DNA of 24,737 nt, taken from assembly GCA_022771185.1 (NCBI GenBank), contig JALFCJ010000005.1:1-24737 (forward strand). The letters are read 5' to 3'. The DNA is from Spirochaetales bacterium (GTDB lineage: Bacteria > Spirochaetota > Spirochaetia > Sphaerochaetales > Sphaerochaetaceae). Of the stretch, positions 14,838 through 23,131 are shown piece after piece (within the stretch, counting starts at the first letter, position 1; each line of letters starts with the position of its first letter). Below the pieces are notes generated by a model. That model was not told the DNA's origin. It searched no databases and saw only the letters and a program-made list of their open reading frames with translations. The translations under genes and the position numbers were made by a program.

Positions 14838-15342
14838 AGGTGGAAAGGTTGCTATCGCAGGTGATGGCCAAGTTACACAGGGTGATACTGTTGTAAAGGG
14901 TAATGCACATAAAGTAAGAAGACTCTATGATGACAAGGTCATCATCGGATTTGCAGGCAGTACTGCAGACGCCTTCACTCTCTTTGAACTATTTGAAGGC
15001 AAGCTCAAGCAGTTTAACGGAGACCTTACAAGGGCTGCTGTAGAACTGGCAAAGCAGTGGAGAATGGATAAGCAGCTCAGAAACCTTGAGGCAATGATGC
15101 TTGCTTCTGATGGAAATAAGATGTTTATGATCAGCGGTGTAGGTGATGTTCTTGAACCGGAAGGGGATGTACTTGCAATTGGAAGCGGTGGAAACTTCGC
15201 TCGTGCTGCAGCTACAGCTTACTTGGATGCAAATGTAGACTGGGATGCAGAGACAATTGCAAAGAAGAGCATCAGTATCGCAGCTGATATCTGCATATAT
15301 ACAAATCACTCTATAATTACTGAAGTCAAGGAAGGAAAGTAA
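14806..15342 (+). CDS. hslV: ATP-dependent protease subunit HslV
   Basis: A 178-residue peptidase of the HslUV (ClpYQ) proteasome-like complex. It begins MTG-TTIVAVRKGGKVAIAGD; the Thr after the short MTG propeptide is the N-terminal nucleophile released by processing, and GDGQVTQGDTVVKGNAHKVR matches the family closely. The end ADICIYTNHSII is also typical. ATG 14806 is chosen because AAGGA lies about 11 nt upstream and it leaves the usual short propeptide. An in-frame ATG at 14785 would give a ten-residue propeptide but has no ribosome site. It overlaps the upstream recombinase by 32 bp and hslU by one base (TAATG). HslVU degrades misfolded proteins and, in some bacteria, division inhibitors. 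Confidence 0.95.
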   Translation: MTGTTIVAVRKGGKVAIAGDGQVTQGDTVVKGNAHKVRRLYDDKVIIGFAGSTADAFTLFELFEGKLKQFNGDLTRAAVELAKQWRMDKQLRNLEAMMLASDGNKMFMISGVGDVLEPEGDVLAIGSGGNFARAAATAYLDANVDWDAETIAKKSISIAADICIYTNHSIITEVKEGK

Positions 15343-16685
15343 TGGAGCTTTTAAACGAAAGGACACTAGATAATATGACTCCAAAAGAGATTGTGGAGTC
15401 ATTGGATAAATATGTAATCGGCCAGAATGATGCAAAGAGAACAATTGCAGTGGCATTACGTAACAGAGTAAGAAGAAAGAAACTGCCAAAAGAGATCAGG
15501 GATGAAGTCTCTCCAAAGAATATTCTTATGATCGGAAGCACCGGTGTCGGTAAGACAGAGATTGCAAGAAGAATAGCAAAACTTGCCGATGCACCGTTTA
15601 TTAAAGTCGAAGCTACTAAATACACGGAAGTGGGATATGTAGGAAGAGACGTTGAGTCAATGGTCAAAGACCTTATGGCTGCCGCTGTTTCAATGGTAAA
15701 GGAAGAGATGGCAAAGGCTAGGGAAGGGGAAGTTGACGAGAATGTAGAGTCAAGGCTTCTTGATCTCTTACTCCCTTCTCTTAACGTTAAAGACGACGAG
15801 AACGCAAGAGAGACACGAGAAAAGTTCAGAAAGATGCTTCGTGACGGTGTCTTCGATAACAAGGAAGTGGAGATGAGCGTCAGCTCTCCTCGCCCAAACA
15901 TCAACATCGTCGGCGGTGGAAACATGGAGGATCTTCAGAATGCAATGAACTCCCTCGGTTCCATATTTTCCGGTCAGAGTGGTCAGCACAAGAGAAAGAT
16001 CACCATTAAGAGAGCCAGAGAAATAATCAAAGAAGAAGAGATGGACAGAGTCGTAGACATCGACAAGGCTGTGGATGAAGCAAAGGATAGAACAGAGCAG
16101 ATGGGCATCATCTTCATCGATGAAATCGATAAGGTTGCATCTAGAGGCAACACTAGCGGAGCAGATGTCTCCCGTGAAGGTGTCCAGCGTGATATTCTCC
16201 CTATTGTGGAAGGAACAAAGGTCAGCACACGTTGGGGTGTAATCGACACTACAAACATCCTCTTTATTGCAGCAGGTGCCTTCTCCCTATCAAAGCCAAG
16301 CGACCTTATTCCTGAGCTTCAGGGTAGATTCCCGCTCCATGTAGAACTCCATGACCTCACGGAAAATGATTTCTACAGAATTCTTACTGAGCCTCAGAAT
16401 GCCATAACAAAGCAGTACAAGGCCCTTCTCTCCACAGAGAATGTGAACATAGAGTACGAAGACGAAGCATTGAAAGAGATTGCCAGAATCGCTGCAGAAG
16501 TCAACCAGTCGAATGACAACATCGGAGCAAGAAGACTTCATACTGTCATGGAGAAACTATTGGAAGAGCTAAGCTTCTCAGCCAATGAACTATCTGGACA
16601 GACTATCACGATTACTAAGGGATATGTGGATGAAAGACTGAAGAACATTGTAGAGAATCAGGATCTTTCAAGATATATTCTCTAA
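15342..16685 (+). CDS. hslU: ATP-dependent protease ATPase subunit HslU
   Basis: A 447-residue AAA+ unfoldase partner of HslV. Walker A GSTGVGKTE (about residues 65-73), the pore-loop motif GYVGRDVE (about 103-110), an intermediate domain (about 125-230, rich in charged helices), Walker B IIFIDEIDKVA (about 260-270), and sensor-2 region GARRLHTVMEKLLEE. The C-terminal tail ends DLSRYIL, the tail that inserts into HslV to activate it. AAGGAAAG precedes the ATG, which shares one base with the hslV stop. The length is normal. In Borrelia, as I recall, the flagellar genes flgB, flgC, fliE and so on follow here; in this genome flhF comes at once. Confidence 0.97.
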   Translation: MELLNERTLDNMTPKEIVESLDKYVIGQNDAKRTIAVALRNRVRRKKLPKEIRDEVSPKNILMIGSTGVGKTEIARRIAKLADAPFIKVEATKYTEVGYVGRDVESMVKDLMAAAVSMVKEEMAKAREGEVDENVESRLLDLLLPSLNVKDDENARETREKFRKMLRDGVFDNKEVEMSVSSPRPNINIVGGGNMEDLQNAMNSLGSIFSGQSGQHKRKITIKRAREIIKEEEMDRVVDIDKAVDEAKDRTEQMGIIFIDEIDKVASRGNTSGADVSREGVQRDILPIVEGTKVSTRWGVIDTTNILFIAAGAFSLSKPSDLIPELQGRFPLHVELHDLTENDFYRILTEPQNAITKQYKALLSTENVNIEYEDEALKEIARIAAEVNQSNDNIGARRLHTVMEKLLEELSFSANELSGQTITITKGYVDERLKNIVENQDLSRYIL

Positions 16686-16689
16686 TTTA

Positions 16690-16698
16690 TGTTATCAT
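16690..16698 (+). promoter_or_regulatory. Extended -10 promoter of flhF, leaderless arrangement
   Basis: TG-T-TATCAT (five of six in the hexamer plus the TGn extension) ends 6 nt before the flhF ATG. No -35 is evident. No Shine-Dalgarno exists in the 19-bp gap after hslU, so flhF may be read from a leaderless message as well as by read-through. Confidence 0.4.
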
Positions 16699-16704
16699 TG
16701 GTTT

Positions 16705-17790
16705 ATGCAGTACATAACCATTGTTGCAGATAGCTATGAAGAAGCGGCGGAAAAAGCAAGAAAAGAGTATGGAGATGCCATACGTATCCATTCCCGCCGC
16801 GATTTTACAACCCCAGGTGGTCTCTTTACACGTAAGATGAAAAAGTGTGAGATCACTTGTTATATCTCATCCTCTCCACTGGAAGAAAAGACAGTGGGGC
16901 AGAGAGATATGAATGAATTTGAGAAAGAAGCAAAGACTCCAGACCCCCATAAGCTTACAACGCAAGAACGTCTGAATACAGAGATACACCGTGGCACTGA
17001 AGAAGGGTACAAGAAGGCTGAAAAGCTTTTGGATGAAAACTATATTTCCGGCCCGTTGAGAGATAAGCTATTGGAAGGACTATCTTGTACAAGCGACGAG
17101 TGCTCAAGAATACTCAGCGAGAGAATACTGGAAAACACTAAGATGGATTATGAGGCGCAGATTCATCCTTCCCGTGTTGTAGTATTCCTGGGGCCTACAG
17201 GGGCAGGAAAGACTACAACCTTGGCTAAGGTCGCATGGTTATATAAGTCAAGCGGAAAGAAAGTAGGGATCATTACTCTTGATACTTATAGAGTAGGAGC
17301 CTATGAGCAGATAGCTGCCTTTGGGGAAGGACTGGGTATTCCTGTAGAGAAAGTCGGAAGAGAAGACCAATTGATGGTCGCTATGGAGAAATTTTCATAC
17401 TTTGATCTTGTTCTTGTAGATACTATGGGTTTAAGTAGCAAAGATTTGGAGCTTAATCTCAGGCTAAAGGGGCTGGGTTTACAGCTTTCAAGACTTAACA
17501 CTACTTTTACTCTTATTGTCTCAGCAAGCATGAAAGAAGAAGATATGATGAGACACTATGAGAGATATAAAGACGACTTCTCCATCACATCTATAATCGT
17601 AACAAAGCTTGATGAGTCCATTACAATCGGAAACGCACTCTCTTTTGCATACTCAATCAATAAGCCTATTCTCTTCTTCACCGACGGGCAGAAAGTCCCT
17701 GAAGACCTGGAGAAGGCGTCTACAGAAGTAATCCTTGGTAACTTAAGAGGTTTCGGCCTTGATATGAGGGCATATAGAGGACAGCTTTGA
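16705..17790 (+). CDS. flhF: FlhF, SRP-type GTPase
   Basis: A 361-residue SRP-family GTPase; FlhF normally places flagella at the cell pole or side. The N-terminal B region begins with the family's MQYITIVADSYEEAAEKARKEYG; a charged linker follows, then the N and G domains. G1 GPTGAGKT (163-170), DTYRVGAYEQ (193-202), G4 TKLDE (300-304) and G5 FTDGQKVPEDL (325-335) match FlhF well. G3 is altered: DTMGL (239-243) in place of DTAGR. Spirochaete flhF usually follows flhA/flhB; no flagellar gene is present here, so this looks like a survivor of a deleted flagellar block, perhaps reused for positioning another complex. It has no Shine-Dalgarno. Its TGA at 17788-17790 is immediately followed by the TAA of the convergent PBP remnant with no base between. 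Confidence 0.88.
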   Translation: MQYITIVADSYEEAAEKARKEYGDAIRIHSRRDFTTPGGLFTRKMKKCEITCYISSSPLEEKTVGQRDMNEFEKEAKTPDPHKLTTQERLNTEIHRGTEEGYKKAEKLLDENYISGPLRDKLLEGLSCTSDECSRILSERILENTKMDYEAQIHPSRVVVFLGPTGAGKTTTLAKVAWLYKSSGKKVGIITLDTYRVGAYEQIAAFGEGLGIPVEKVGREDQLMVAMEKFSYFDLVLVDTMGLSSKDLELNLRLKGLGLQLSRLNTTFTLIVSASMKEEDMMRHYERYKDDFSITSIIVTKLDESITIGNALSFAYSINKPILFFTDGQKVPEDLEKASTEVILGNLRGFGLDMRAYRGQL

Positions 17791-18702
17791 TTATATCTTG
17801 CCACTGTTTTTCATGACTTTTTCGATTCTATCCACCAGGTCAAGTATTTGGGGAGAATCAGACCAAAGATAGTAAGAGCCTACTGAAATTCCATCTAACA
17901 TGCGGGACGGAAGAGTAAGGGCTCTTTCTGTTGTTATGGATGAGGGTGGAGTAATAAACCTAACAAGGTTATTCAATATTTCTTCGTCCACTTTTCCGTC
18001 ATAAGCCACAATAAAGCCTTTATTTGAGATAATGGCGATATCTTCGTCTATTTCCATCTCTCTTTTAACTTCTTCAAGAATTGCCTGAATCTCAGAATCC
18101 AATGTAAGCGTTATTGATGAACCATGGACTGTTGTTTTGCCTATTTCTCCCATAGCCTTCAATGAATCATTGAACATCTCTTCTATTCCTCCGCTTCCCT
18201 TTGTTGGAGTAGAAGCGTAGCCTAGAATAGATGATGCGATATCATAAGGGTAGTGCCTTGTCTCTTTTTCTGAGAATTCAATAAATCCAGAGAGTGATTC
18301 TTCTTTTATTCTTAAGTTGATCATATCTTTCTGGGGATTAGAAATTGAGGATGAAAGCGGGATGAATGTTTCTCCTCTTTCTAAAAGTGATGCTATCTCT
18401 ATGGCGTCATAGTCTGAATAATCCGAAAGGAAGGAAGATATCTGCTGGATCTTATCTTTTTCTGCTATGACAGTAAAACCATAGTCTGGAGCCTGAATGG
18501 CTAGAATTCTACCGTTTCTATCATAGATAGTCCCTCTGATATTTGTTGTAGATACAATAGGGTCTTTGTATCCCCATGTAACAAGTTCTTCGCTTAAGCA
18601 TAAAGATATGGCTCCGTAGATTATGAGAGCCGTCAAAGCTAAGGCTAAGAGAATAAGAATGACCCCTCTGGGCTTGTTGCCATTGTCTTCCATATTAAAC
18701 AT
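17791..18702 (-). CDS. Class B penicillin-binding protein remnant without transpeptidase domain
   Basis: A 303-residue FtsI/PBP2-type protein reduced to its non-catalytic half. Residues 13-36 form one transmembrane helix. RGTIYDRNGRILA (56-68) is the class B dimerisation motif; ETRHYPYDIASSILGYAS and GSGGIEEMFNDSL (147-181) are the pedestal landmarks, and ITLTLDSEIQAILEE (197-211) is the usual entry to the transpeptidase domain. Where PGSxxK should follow there is PPSSITT (252-258): a Ser but no Lys. SxN and KTG are missing entirely, because the protein ends about 50 residues later (family length 550-700). The frame is intact, so this is a maintained short protein rather than an obvious pseudogene. 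It could dock FtsW/FtsL as a scaffold. No Shine-Dalgarno is visible; translation may start at ATG 18691-18693 on a leaderless mRNA. Confidence 0.8.
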   Translation of the reverse strand: MFNMEDNGNKPRGVILILLALALTALIIYGAISLCLSEELVTWGYKDPIVSTTNIRGTIYDRNGRILAIQAPDYGFTVIAEKDKIQQISSFLSDYSDYDAIEIASLLERGETFIPLSSSISNPQKDMINLRIKEESLSGFIEFSEKETRHYPYDIASSILGYASTPTKGSGGIEEMFNDSLKAMGEIGKTTVHGSSITLTLDSEIQAILEEVKREMEIDEDIAIISNKGFIVAYDGKVDEEILNNLVRFITPPSSITTERALTLPSRMLDGISVGSYYLWSDSPQILDLVDRIEKVMKNSGKI

Positions 18703-18730
18703 AATAGTTTTGAGAGTGGAGTTTTGTCGA
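18701..18730 (-). promoter_or_regulatory. Promoter of the PBP remnant, leaderless arrangement
   Basis: On the minus strand, -35 TCGACA (18725-18730; five of six), an 18-bp spacer and -10 TATTAT (18701-18706; five of six). The -10 overlaps the first ATG (18700-18702), and the expected transcription start, 7 nt on, is the A of a second in-frame ATG (18693). This favours a start three codons later than the longest frame. Confidence 0.5.
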
Positions 18731-18732
18731 TA

Positions 18733-20226
18733 GTGAGTAGAAGCGATTATGATGATATGCCCTCAAATGGGGGAGGAAGAAGAGGAAAAGGCAACAAAGG
18801 TCTTACTTTAGGTGTCTTAATCTGTATTCTTGTTGTTTTGATCATTATAGTGGTCAGACTAATCTTTAAGCCGGAAGAGAAATTGGAGGTCTTGCCCCCA
18901 AATGCCGTAGTGAAAGAAAACTCTGTCACAAATGAAGTTTCGGATAAATCTGAGACTCCGACTCTTGCCGAAGATAGTGCTGTTGATCTTTCTGATGAGA
19001 GTATTGCTATCGTTGATGATGAACCTACTACTTCAAAAGTAGATGAAACACCAAGCTTGGAAATAGATGTGATAGAAAGGGGAGAAGACATAATCACTGA
19101 TGTAGTATCTCAAACTATGGAGAGTCCAGAAGAAGTTATCGATGACTCTATTGAGACAGAGGGCGTTATAGAGGAATCTGAAGTAAATATACAGGACGAG
19201 ACGATTATAGAAGAGAATAAGGATGCCCTTTCATCCATCGAAGACGAAGAACCTTTGTTTGATACAATGGACGAGAGTAGTCTTGAAAGTGGTGAAGCAG
19301 AAGACTATAGCGAATCATATTCTCAGGTGGAAGAAATAGAAACTGAAAGCGAAATAGTTGTCCCTGATAATTTCGATATCAGTACAGAAGAAATAGAAGA
19401 CTTGTATATTGAAGAAACACCAAAAGTAGAGCCTATCATCGTTCTTGATAATCCAAGTGAAGAAAAAGTGGAGACTCTTGGCGAGGAACCTGTAATCGAT
19501 ACTGTAGAAGAAGCTAATGAAGAACCAGTAGAGACTATTGAAATAGAAGAGACTATAGACGAGCCGATAGAAGAAGAGCCCTTGAGTTATGATCCATTTA
19601 TGGAGGAAGATGTGGAGACTTTAAGAAAGGGACTTGGAGATTTATTGTCAAAAATTAACTTTAGTCTTGTTCTTGCTGAAGAAGAACCTGTTATTGAAGA
19701 AGAGAAAAAAGAAGAGCTTACGATAGATGAGCCTTTTTCTGAAATAGAGAATGAAAGTGACGTCGTTGATATTCCTGTACTCTCTGATGAAGGGGAAGAA
19801 GTCATCATTGAAGAATCACAAGTAGAGGGTGACGAAGAACTATCAATTGACGATAGTGATGTTGAATTAATAACCGAGGGAGAAGCTGAAACAGAAGAGA
19901 GTGAAGAAGTATCTAAGACTTTTGTCATAGAAGAAAAGAGTTCCGATATTATTCCGGGTTCCATAGTAATAGTAGATGGAGAGAGGATTACTCTTCTTTC
20001 TACTCCAGGAAAAGCAGTATTGAGCCCTATTGATGGCGTAGTAAGAGAGGCAAAGAAAGTAGAAGGAAAGAAGACTATTTCTATTGAGACAGAGGATGGA
20101 GAGGTATGGAGATTTTCTGGTTTCGAGAGAGTAAACGTAAAGATAAATCAGAGTATAAAAGAGGGGGAGGTACTAGGAAGTGTCGGAACATCTTCTGGTT
20201 CTTCTATTGATATTTCACTCTTATAA
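18733..20226 (+). CDS. Membrane-anchored acidic protein with degenerate LytM/M23-like C-terminus
   Basis: A 497-residue protein: a short glycine/arginine-rich cytoplasmic end, one transmembrane helix (about 24-44, LTLGVLICILVVLIIIVVRLIF), a roughly 350-residue acidic low-complexity stretch dominated by Glu, Asp, Ser, Ile and Val, and a C-terminal beta domain (about 415-497). That domain has the spacing of M23 peptidases (VLSPIDGVVREAKK, ISIETEDGEVWRFSGF, VKINQSIKEGEVLGSVGTSSG), but the HxxxD ligands are absent and the final LHFE is replaced by IDISLL, after which the protein ends. It should therefore not bind zinc or cleave peptidoglycan. A LytM-like regulator or carbohydrate-binding module is possible. 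GTG 18733 is preferred to TTG 18724 because GGAG (18718-18721) is too close to the latter. It is divergent from the PBP remnant, whose promoter overlaps this start. Confidence 0.6.
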   Translation: MSRSDYDDMPSNGGGRRGKGNKGLTLGVLICILVVLIIIVVRLIFKPEEKLEVLPPNAVVKENSVTNEVSDKSETPTLAEDSAVDLSDESIAIVDDEPTTSKVDETPSLEIDVIERGEDIITDVVSQTMESPEEVIDDSIETEGVIEESEVNIQDETIIEENKDALSSIEDEEPLFDTMDESSLESGEAEDYSESYSQVEEIETESEIVVPDNFDISTEEIEDLYIEETPKVEPIIVLDNPSEEKVETLGEEPVIDTVEEANEEPVETIEIEETIDEPIEEEPLSYDPFMEEDVETLRKGLGDLLSKINFSLVLAEEEPVIEEEKKEELTIDEPFSEIENESDVVDIPVLSDEGEEVIIEESQVEGDEELSIDDSDVELITEGEAETEESEEVSKTFVIEEKSSDIIPGSIVIVDGERITLLSTPGKAVLSPIDGVVREAKKVEGKKTISIETEDGEVWRFSGFERVNVKINQSIKEGEVLGSVGTSSGSSIDISLL

Positions 20227-20258
20227 TTATGGGAAATATAAAGAATAATTGTATAAAA

Positions 20259-20286
20259 GATAGAGCTCCCCGAAGGGAGCTTTATC
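20259..20286. terminator. Hairpin terminator between the LytM-like gene and secA
   Basis: A stem of about 12 bp (GATA-G-AGCTCCC with GGGAGCT-T-TATC) is capped by CGAA. On the minus strand it is followed by CTTTTATAC, a usable T-rich run just past the secA stop. It may also stop plus-strand transcription, though the T run there is poor. Confidence 0.8.
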
Positions 20287-20289
20287 TGT

Positions 20290-23055
20290 TTAGAAGTTTC
20301 TACCGCAGCAGTTCTTGTACTTTTTACCGCTACCACAAGGACAAGGATCATTTCTTCCTACCTTTGGAGTGGCTCGACGTATTGTAGTATTACTTGCCTG
20401 GGCCTCGGACGCAACTGCAGTTCCTTTTCTTTCCATCTGAGACAGAGTTGCTGAATCGACATGGTTTTCTTTCAGTTTCTGCTGTTGCCCTCTATCCATA
20501 GGTCTAGGACCTTGTATCTGGAATCTGACGAGAATAGCAGCCTTACATACAGCCTCTGTTATTGCTTCCAGCATGGAGTCAAAAGCATCTGAAGCTGTGT
20601 TTTTATACTCTACAAGAGGATTCTTCTGTGCGTAACTCATTAGAGAAGCTGCATCTCTCAGTTCGTCAAGCTGATCGAGGTGGTCAATCCATCTCTTATC
20701 GATATTCTTCAGGTACATGTACCTTAGATAATCGTTGAAGAACTTTTCTCCTGCAAAGTCACGTTTTTTATCCAGCAGATCTGAAAGCTTTGACTTTAGG
20801 ACTTCTTTGTCCTTTGTATCTTCTGGTGGGAATTGTACAGAGTATACTCTCTGGAGTCCTTCTCTGAACTTATCTTCATTGCCTTCAGCTTCATCAAAGA
20901 TGTCGTCTATAAGATCATTATTCTTCTCTTTTACTCTATCTGTAAGATGCTCTTGTGTAAGAATCTCATCTCTCTGCTGGTAAATGAAGTTTCTCTGTTC
21001 ATTTAGTACGTCATCATACTCAAGGAGTCTCTTTCTGATGGCAAAGTTTCTTTCTTCAACTTTCTTCTGTGCGTTCTCGATGGCGGAATCTAGCATCTTG
21101 TGGTGTATCGGCTCCCCTGTATTCATACCAAGCTTGCCAAGCATCTCTTTCATGCCTTCTTTTGCAAATAGGCGCATAAGTGAGTCGTCAAGAGAAACAT
21201 AGAACTGGCTGACTCCCGGGTCTCCCTGTCTTCCGGCTCTTCCTCTCTGCTGGTTGTCGATTCGTCTTGATTCGTGTCTCTCACTTCCTATGATATATAA
21301 TCCGCCAAGAGCTTTGACTTCATCTGAGGCCTTCTTCCACAGAGGCATTATCTCTTCCTTTGCTTTTTTCAGTTCTTCCGGAGTTGCCTCAGTCCCCACC
21401 TTCTTCATTGCCAGATGGTCAGGTGATCCGCCGAGCTTGATATCTGTTCCTCGTCCTGCCATGTTGGTTGCGATGGTTACTGCGCCCTTTCTTCCAGCTT
21501 CGCCTATGATATATGCTTCTCTTTCATGGTTTTTTGCGTTCAGCACTTCATGAGGTATGCCTGCTCTCAAGAGGAGCTTGGAAAGAGCTTCAGACTTTTC
21601 AATGCTGGCGGTACCGATCAAAATAGGCTGTCCCTTAGAGTGGATTTCTTTTGTCTTCTCTACAATGGCTTTGAACTTAAACTCTTCATTGTAGAAAGTA
21701 AGATCTTCCAAGTCCTTTCTCTGTAGGGGTAGGTGAGTAGGGAGAACCACTACATCAAGGTTATAGATCTGCTTAAACTCCAAGGCCTCTGTATCTGCAG
21801 TACCTGTCATACCAGATATCTTATCATACATTCTGAAGAAGTTCTGGAAAGTAATTGTTGCGAAAGTCTTGCTGTCTCCCTTTACTCTTACATTCTCTTT
21901 TGCTTCTATTGCCTGATGTAGCCCTTCGCTATACCTTCTGCCTGGCAGGACTCTTCCTGTAAACTCGTCTACTATCTGGATTTCTCCGTCCTTTATTATG
22001 TAGTCTACGTCAGCTTTATATAGGTATTCTGCTCTTACAGCCTGAGTTACATAGTGAACCATCTCGAAGTTGGCGTCGTCGTAGAGGGAGACGACAGTAT
22101 TCCCATTCTCATCTTTTCCAGGAACAAGAATGCCTGTCTTCTTCAGTAGCTCCTCCATCTTTGTCATACCTTGCTTTGTGAAAGTGACGTTCTTGTTCTT
22201 TTCGTCGATTTTGAAGTCACCTCTTTCATCGAAGGAGCTATATAACTCTCTGTCCATCTTATCTATCTGTGACAGTTCATAGTATTTACCAGTCTCAGGG
22301 TCCTTCTCGCATTCTTTGAAGAATGGAACGATAGACTTTGCTGCTCTTGCCTTTGGTGTGTCGTCTTCTGCTTGGCCGCTGATAATAAGAGGAGTTCTGG
22401 CTTCATCGATTAATATTGAGTCGATTTCGTCGATGATGCAGAAGTGATGACGAGGCTGAACCTTACGCTCTATGGACTGCTTCATGTTGTCTCTCAGGTA
22501 ATCGAAGCCGAATTCATTGTTTGTTCCATATGTGATGTCTGCAGAATAAGCTATTCTTTTTGCTTCATCATCCTGACCTGGAACTATTACACCTACAGTC
22601 AATCCCAAAAATCGATAGATCTGTCCCATCCATTCAGCGTCTCTCTTAGCCAGGTAATCGTTGACAGTGACCACATGGACTCCCTTGCCTTCAAGAGCCA
22701 CCAGATATGCTGCAGGCACGCTGGTAAGTGTCTTTCCTTCACCAGTCTTCATTTCAAGAATAGAACCTTGATATAGAATGGTTGCACCCATAATCTGCTC
22801 GTCATAGTGCTTTTCTCCGATACATCTACCTGATGCCTCCCTGACAAGAGCAAATGCTTTTGGGAGGATTTCATCGAGACTCTTACCATTCTTTACTTCT
22901 TCTTTCCATTTATTTGTAATCAATGGGAAGTCTTCATCTTTTAGACTTTCAGCCCAACTATATTCTTTCTTCACTGACTCCAAAATTGGTGTCAATCTCT
23001 TGATATCTTTCTGCTGCTTGGTTCCTCCAAACAGCTTTGTTAAAAAATTAGCCAT
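20290..23055 (-). CDS. secA: Preprotein translocase ATPase SecA
   Basis: A 921-residue motor of the Sec pathway that pushes unfolded preproteins through SecYEG. Walker A MKTGEGKT (102-109), the DEAD-type IIDEIDSILIDEARTPLIISG region, helicase motifs such as TNMAGRGTDIKLGG and QQRGRAGRQGDPG, and the C-terminal zinc-binding SEC-C motif CPCGSGKKYKNCC, which binds SecB or phospholipid. All domains are present and the length is normal. ATG 23053-23055 gives the usual MANFLTKLFG start; an in-frame TTG 48 bp upstream adds unconserved residues. No Shine-Dalgarno is seen before the ATG, and the upstream region is very AT-rich. A hairpin terminator follows the stop. It is divergent from cvpA. Confidence 0.97.
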   Translation of the reverse strand: MANFLTKLFGGTKQQKDIKRLTPILESVKKEYSWAESLKDEDFPLITNKWKEEVKNGKSLDEILPKAFALVREASGRCIGEKHYDEQIMGATILYQGSILEMKTGEGKTLTSVPAAYLVALEGKGVHVVTVNDYLAKRDAEWMGQIYRFLGLTVGVIVPGQDDEAKRIAYSADITYGTNNEFGFDYLRDNMKQSIERKVQPRHHFCIIDEIDSILIDEARTPLIISGQAEDDTPKARAAKSIVPFFKECEKDPETGKYYELSQIDKMDRELYSSFDERGDFKIDEKNKNVTFTKQGMTKMEELLKKTGILVPGKDENGNTVVSLYDDANFEMVHYVTQAVRAEYLYKADVDYIIKDGEIQIVDEFTGRVLPGRRYSEGLHQAIEAKENVRVKGDSKTFATITFQNFFRMYDKISGMTGTADTEALEFKQIYNLDVVVLPTHLPLQRKDLEDLTFYNEEFKFKAIVEKTKEIHSKGQPILIGTASIEKSEALSKLLLRAGIPHEVLNAKNHEREAYIIGEAGRKGAVTIATNMAGRGTDIKLGGSPDHLAMKKVGTEATPEELKKAKEEIMPLWKKASDEVKALGGLYIIGSERHESRRIDNQQRGRAGRQGDPGVSQFYVSLDDSLMRLFAKEGMKEMLGKLGMNTGEPIHHKMLDSAIENAQKKVEERNFAIRKRLLEYDDVLNEQRNFIYQQRDEILTQEHLTDRVKEKNNDLIDDIFDEAEGNEDKFREGLQRVYSVQFPPEDTKDKEVLKSKLSDLLDKKRDFAGEKFFNDYLRYMYLKNIDKRWIDHLDQLDELRDAASLMSYAQKNPLVEYKNTASDAFDSMLEAITEAVCKAAILVRFQIQGPRPMDRGQQQKLKENHVDSATLSQMERKGTAVASEAQASNTTIRRATPKVGRNDPCPCGSGKKYKNCCGRNF

Positions 23056-23131
23056 GATATAAGAATAACTAATTTTTTTATCAAAGGGTAGAAGTAACCA
23101 CAAATAGGTTATATTGGTTTCAATAAGTAGG

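Noticed and set aside
15326..15925. A 199-codon minus-strand open frame inside hslU
   Set aside because: It is antisense to the conserved AAA+ domain of hslU; composition and lack of any recognisable motif mark it as a shadow.
19100..19900. Acidic region of the LytM-like gene as a tandem DNA repeat array
   Set aside because: The Glu/Asp-rich stretch has no fixed repeat unit at DNA or protein level; it is low complexity rather than a repeat array.
23056..23103. TTG start 48 bp upstream of the secA ATG, and a TTGATA/TATATC promoter abutting that ATG
   Set aside because: The added residues are not SecA-like. The -10 touching the ATG would put the transcription start inside the coding sequence, so the promoter cannot serve the chosen start as drawn.
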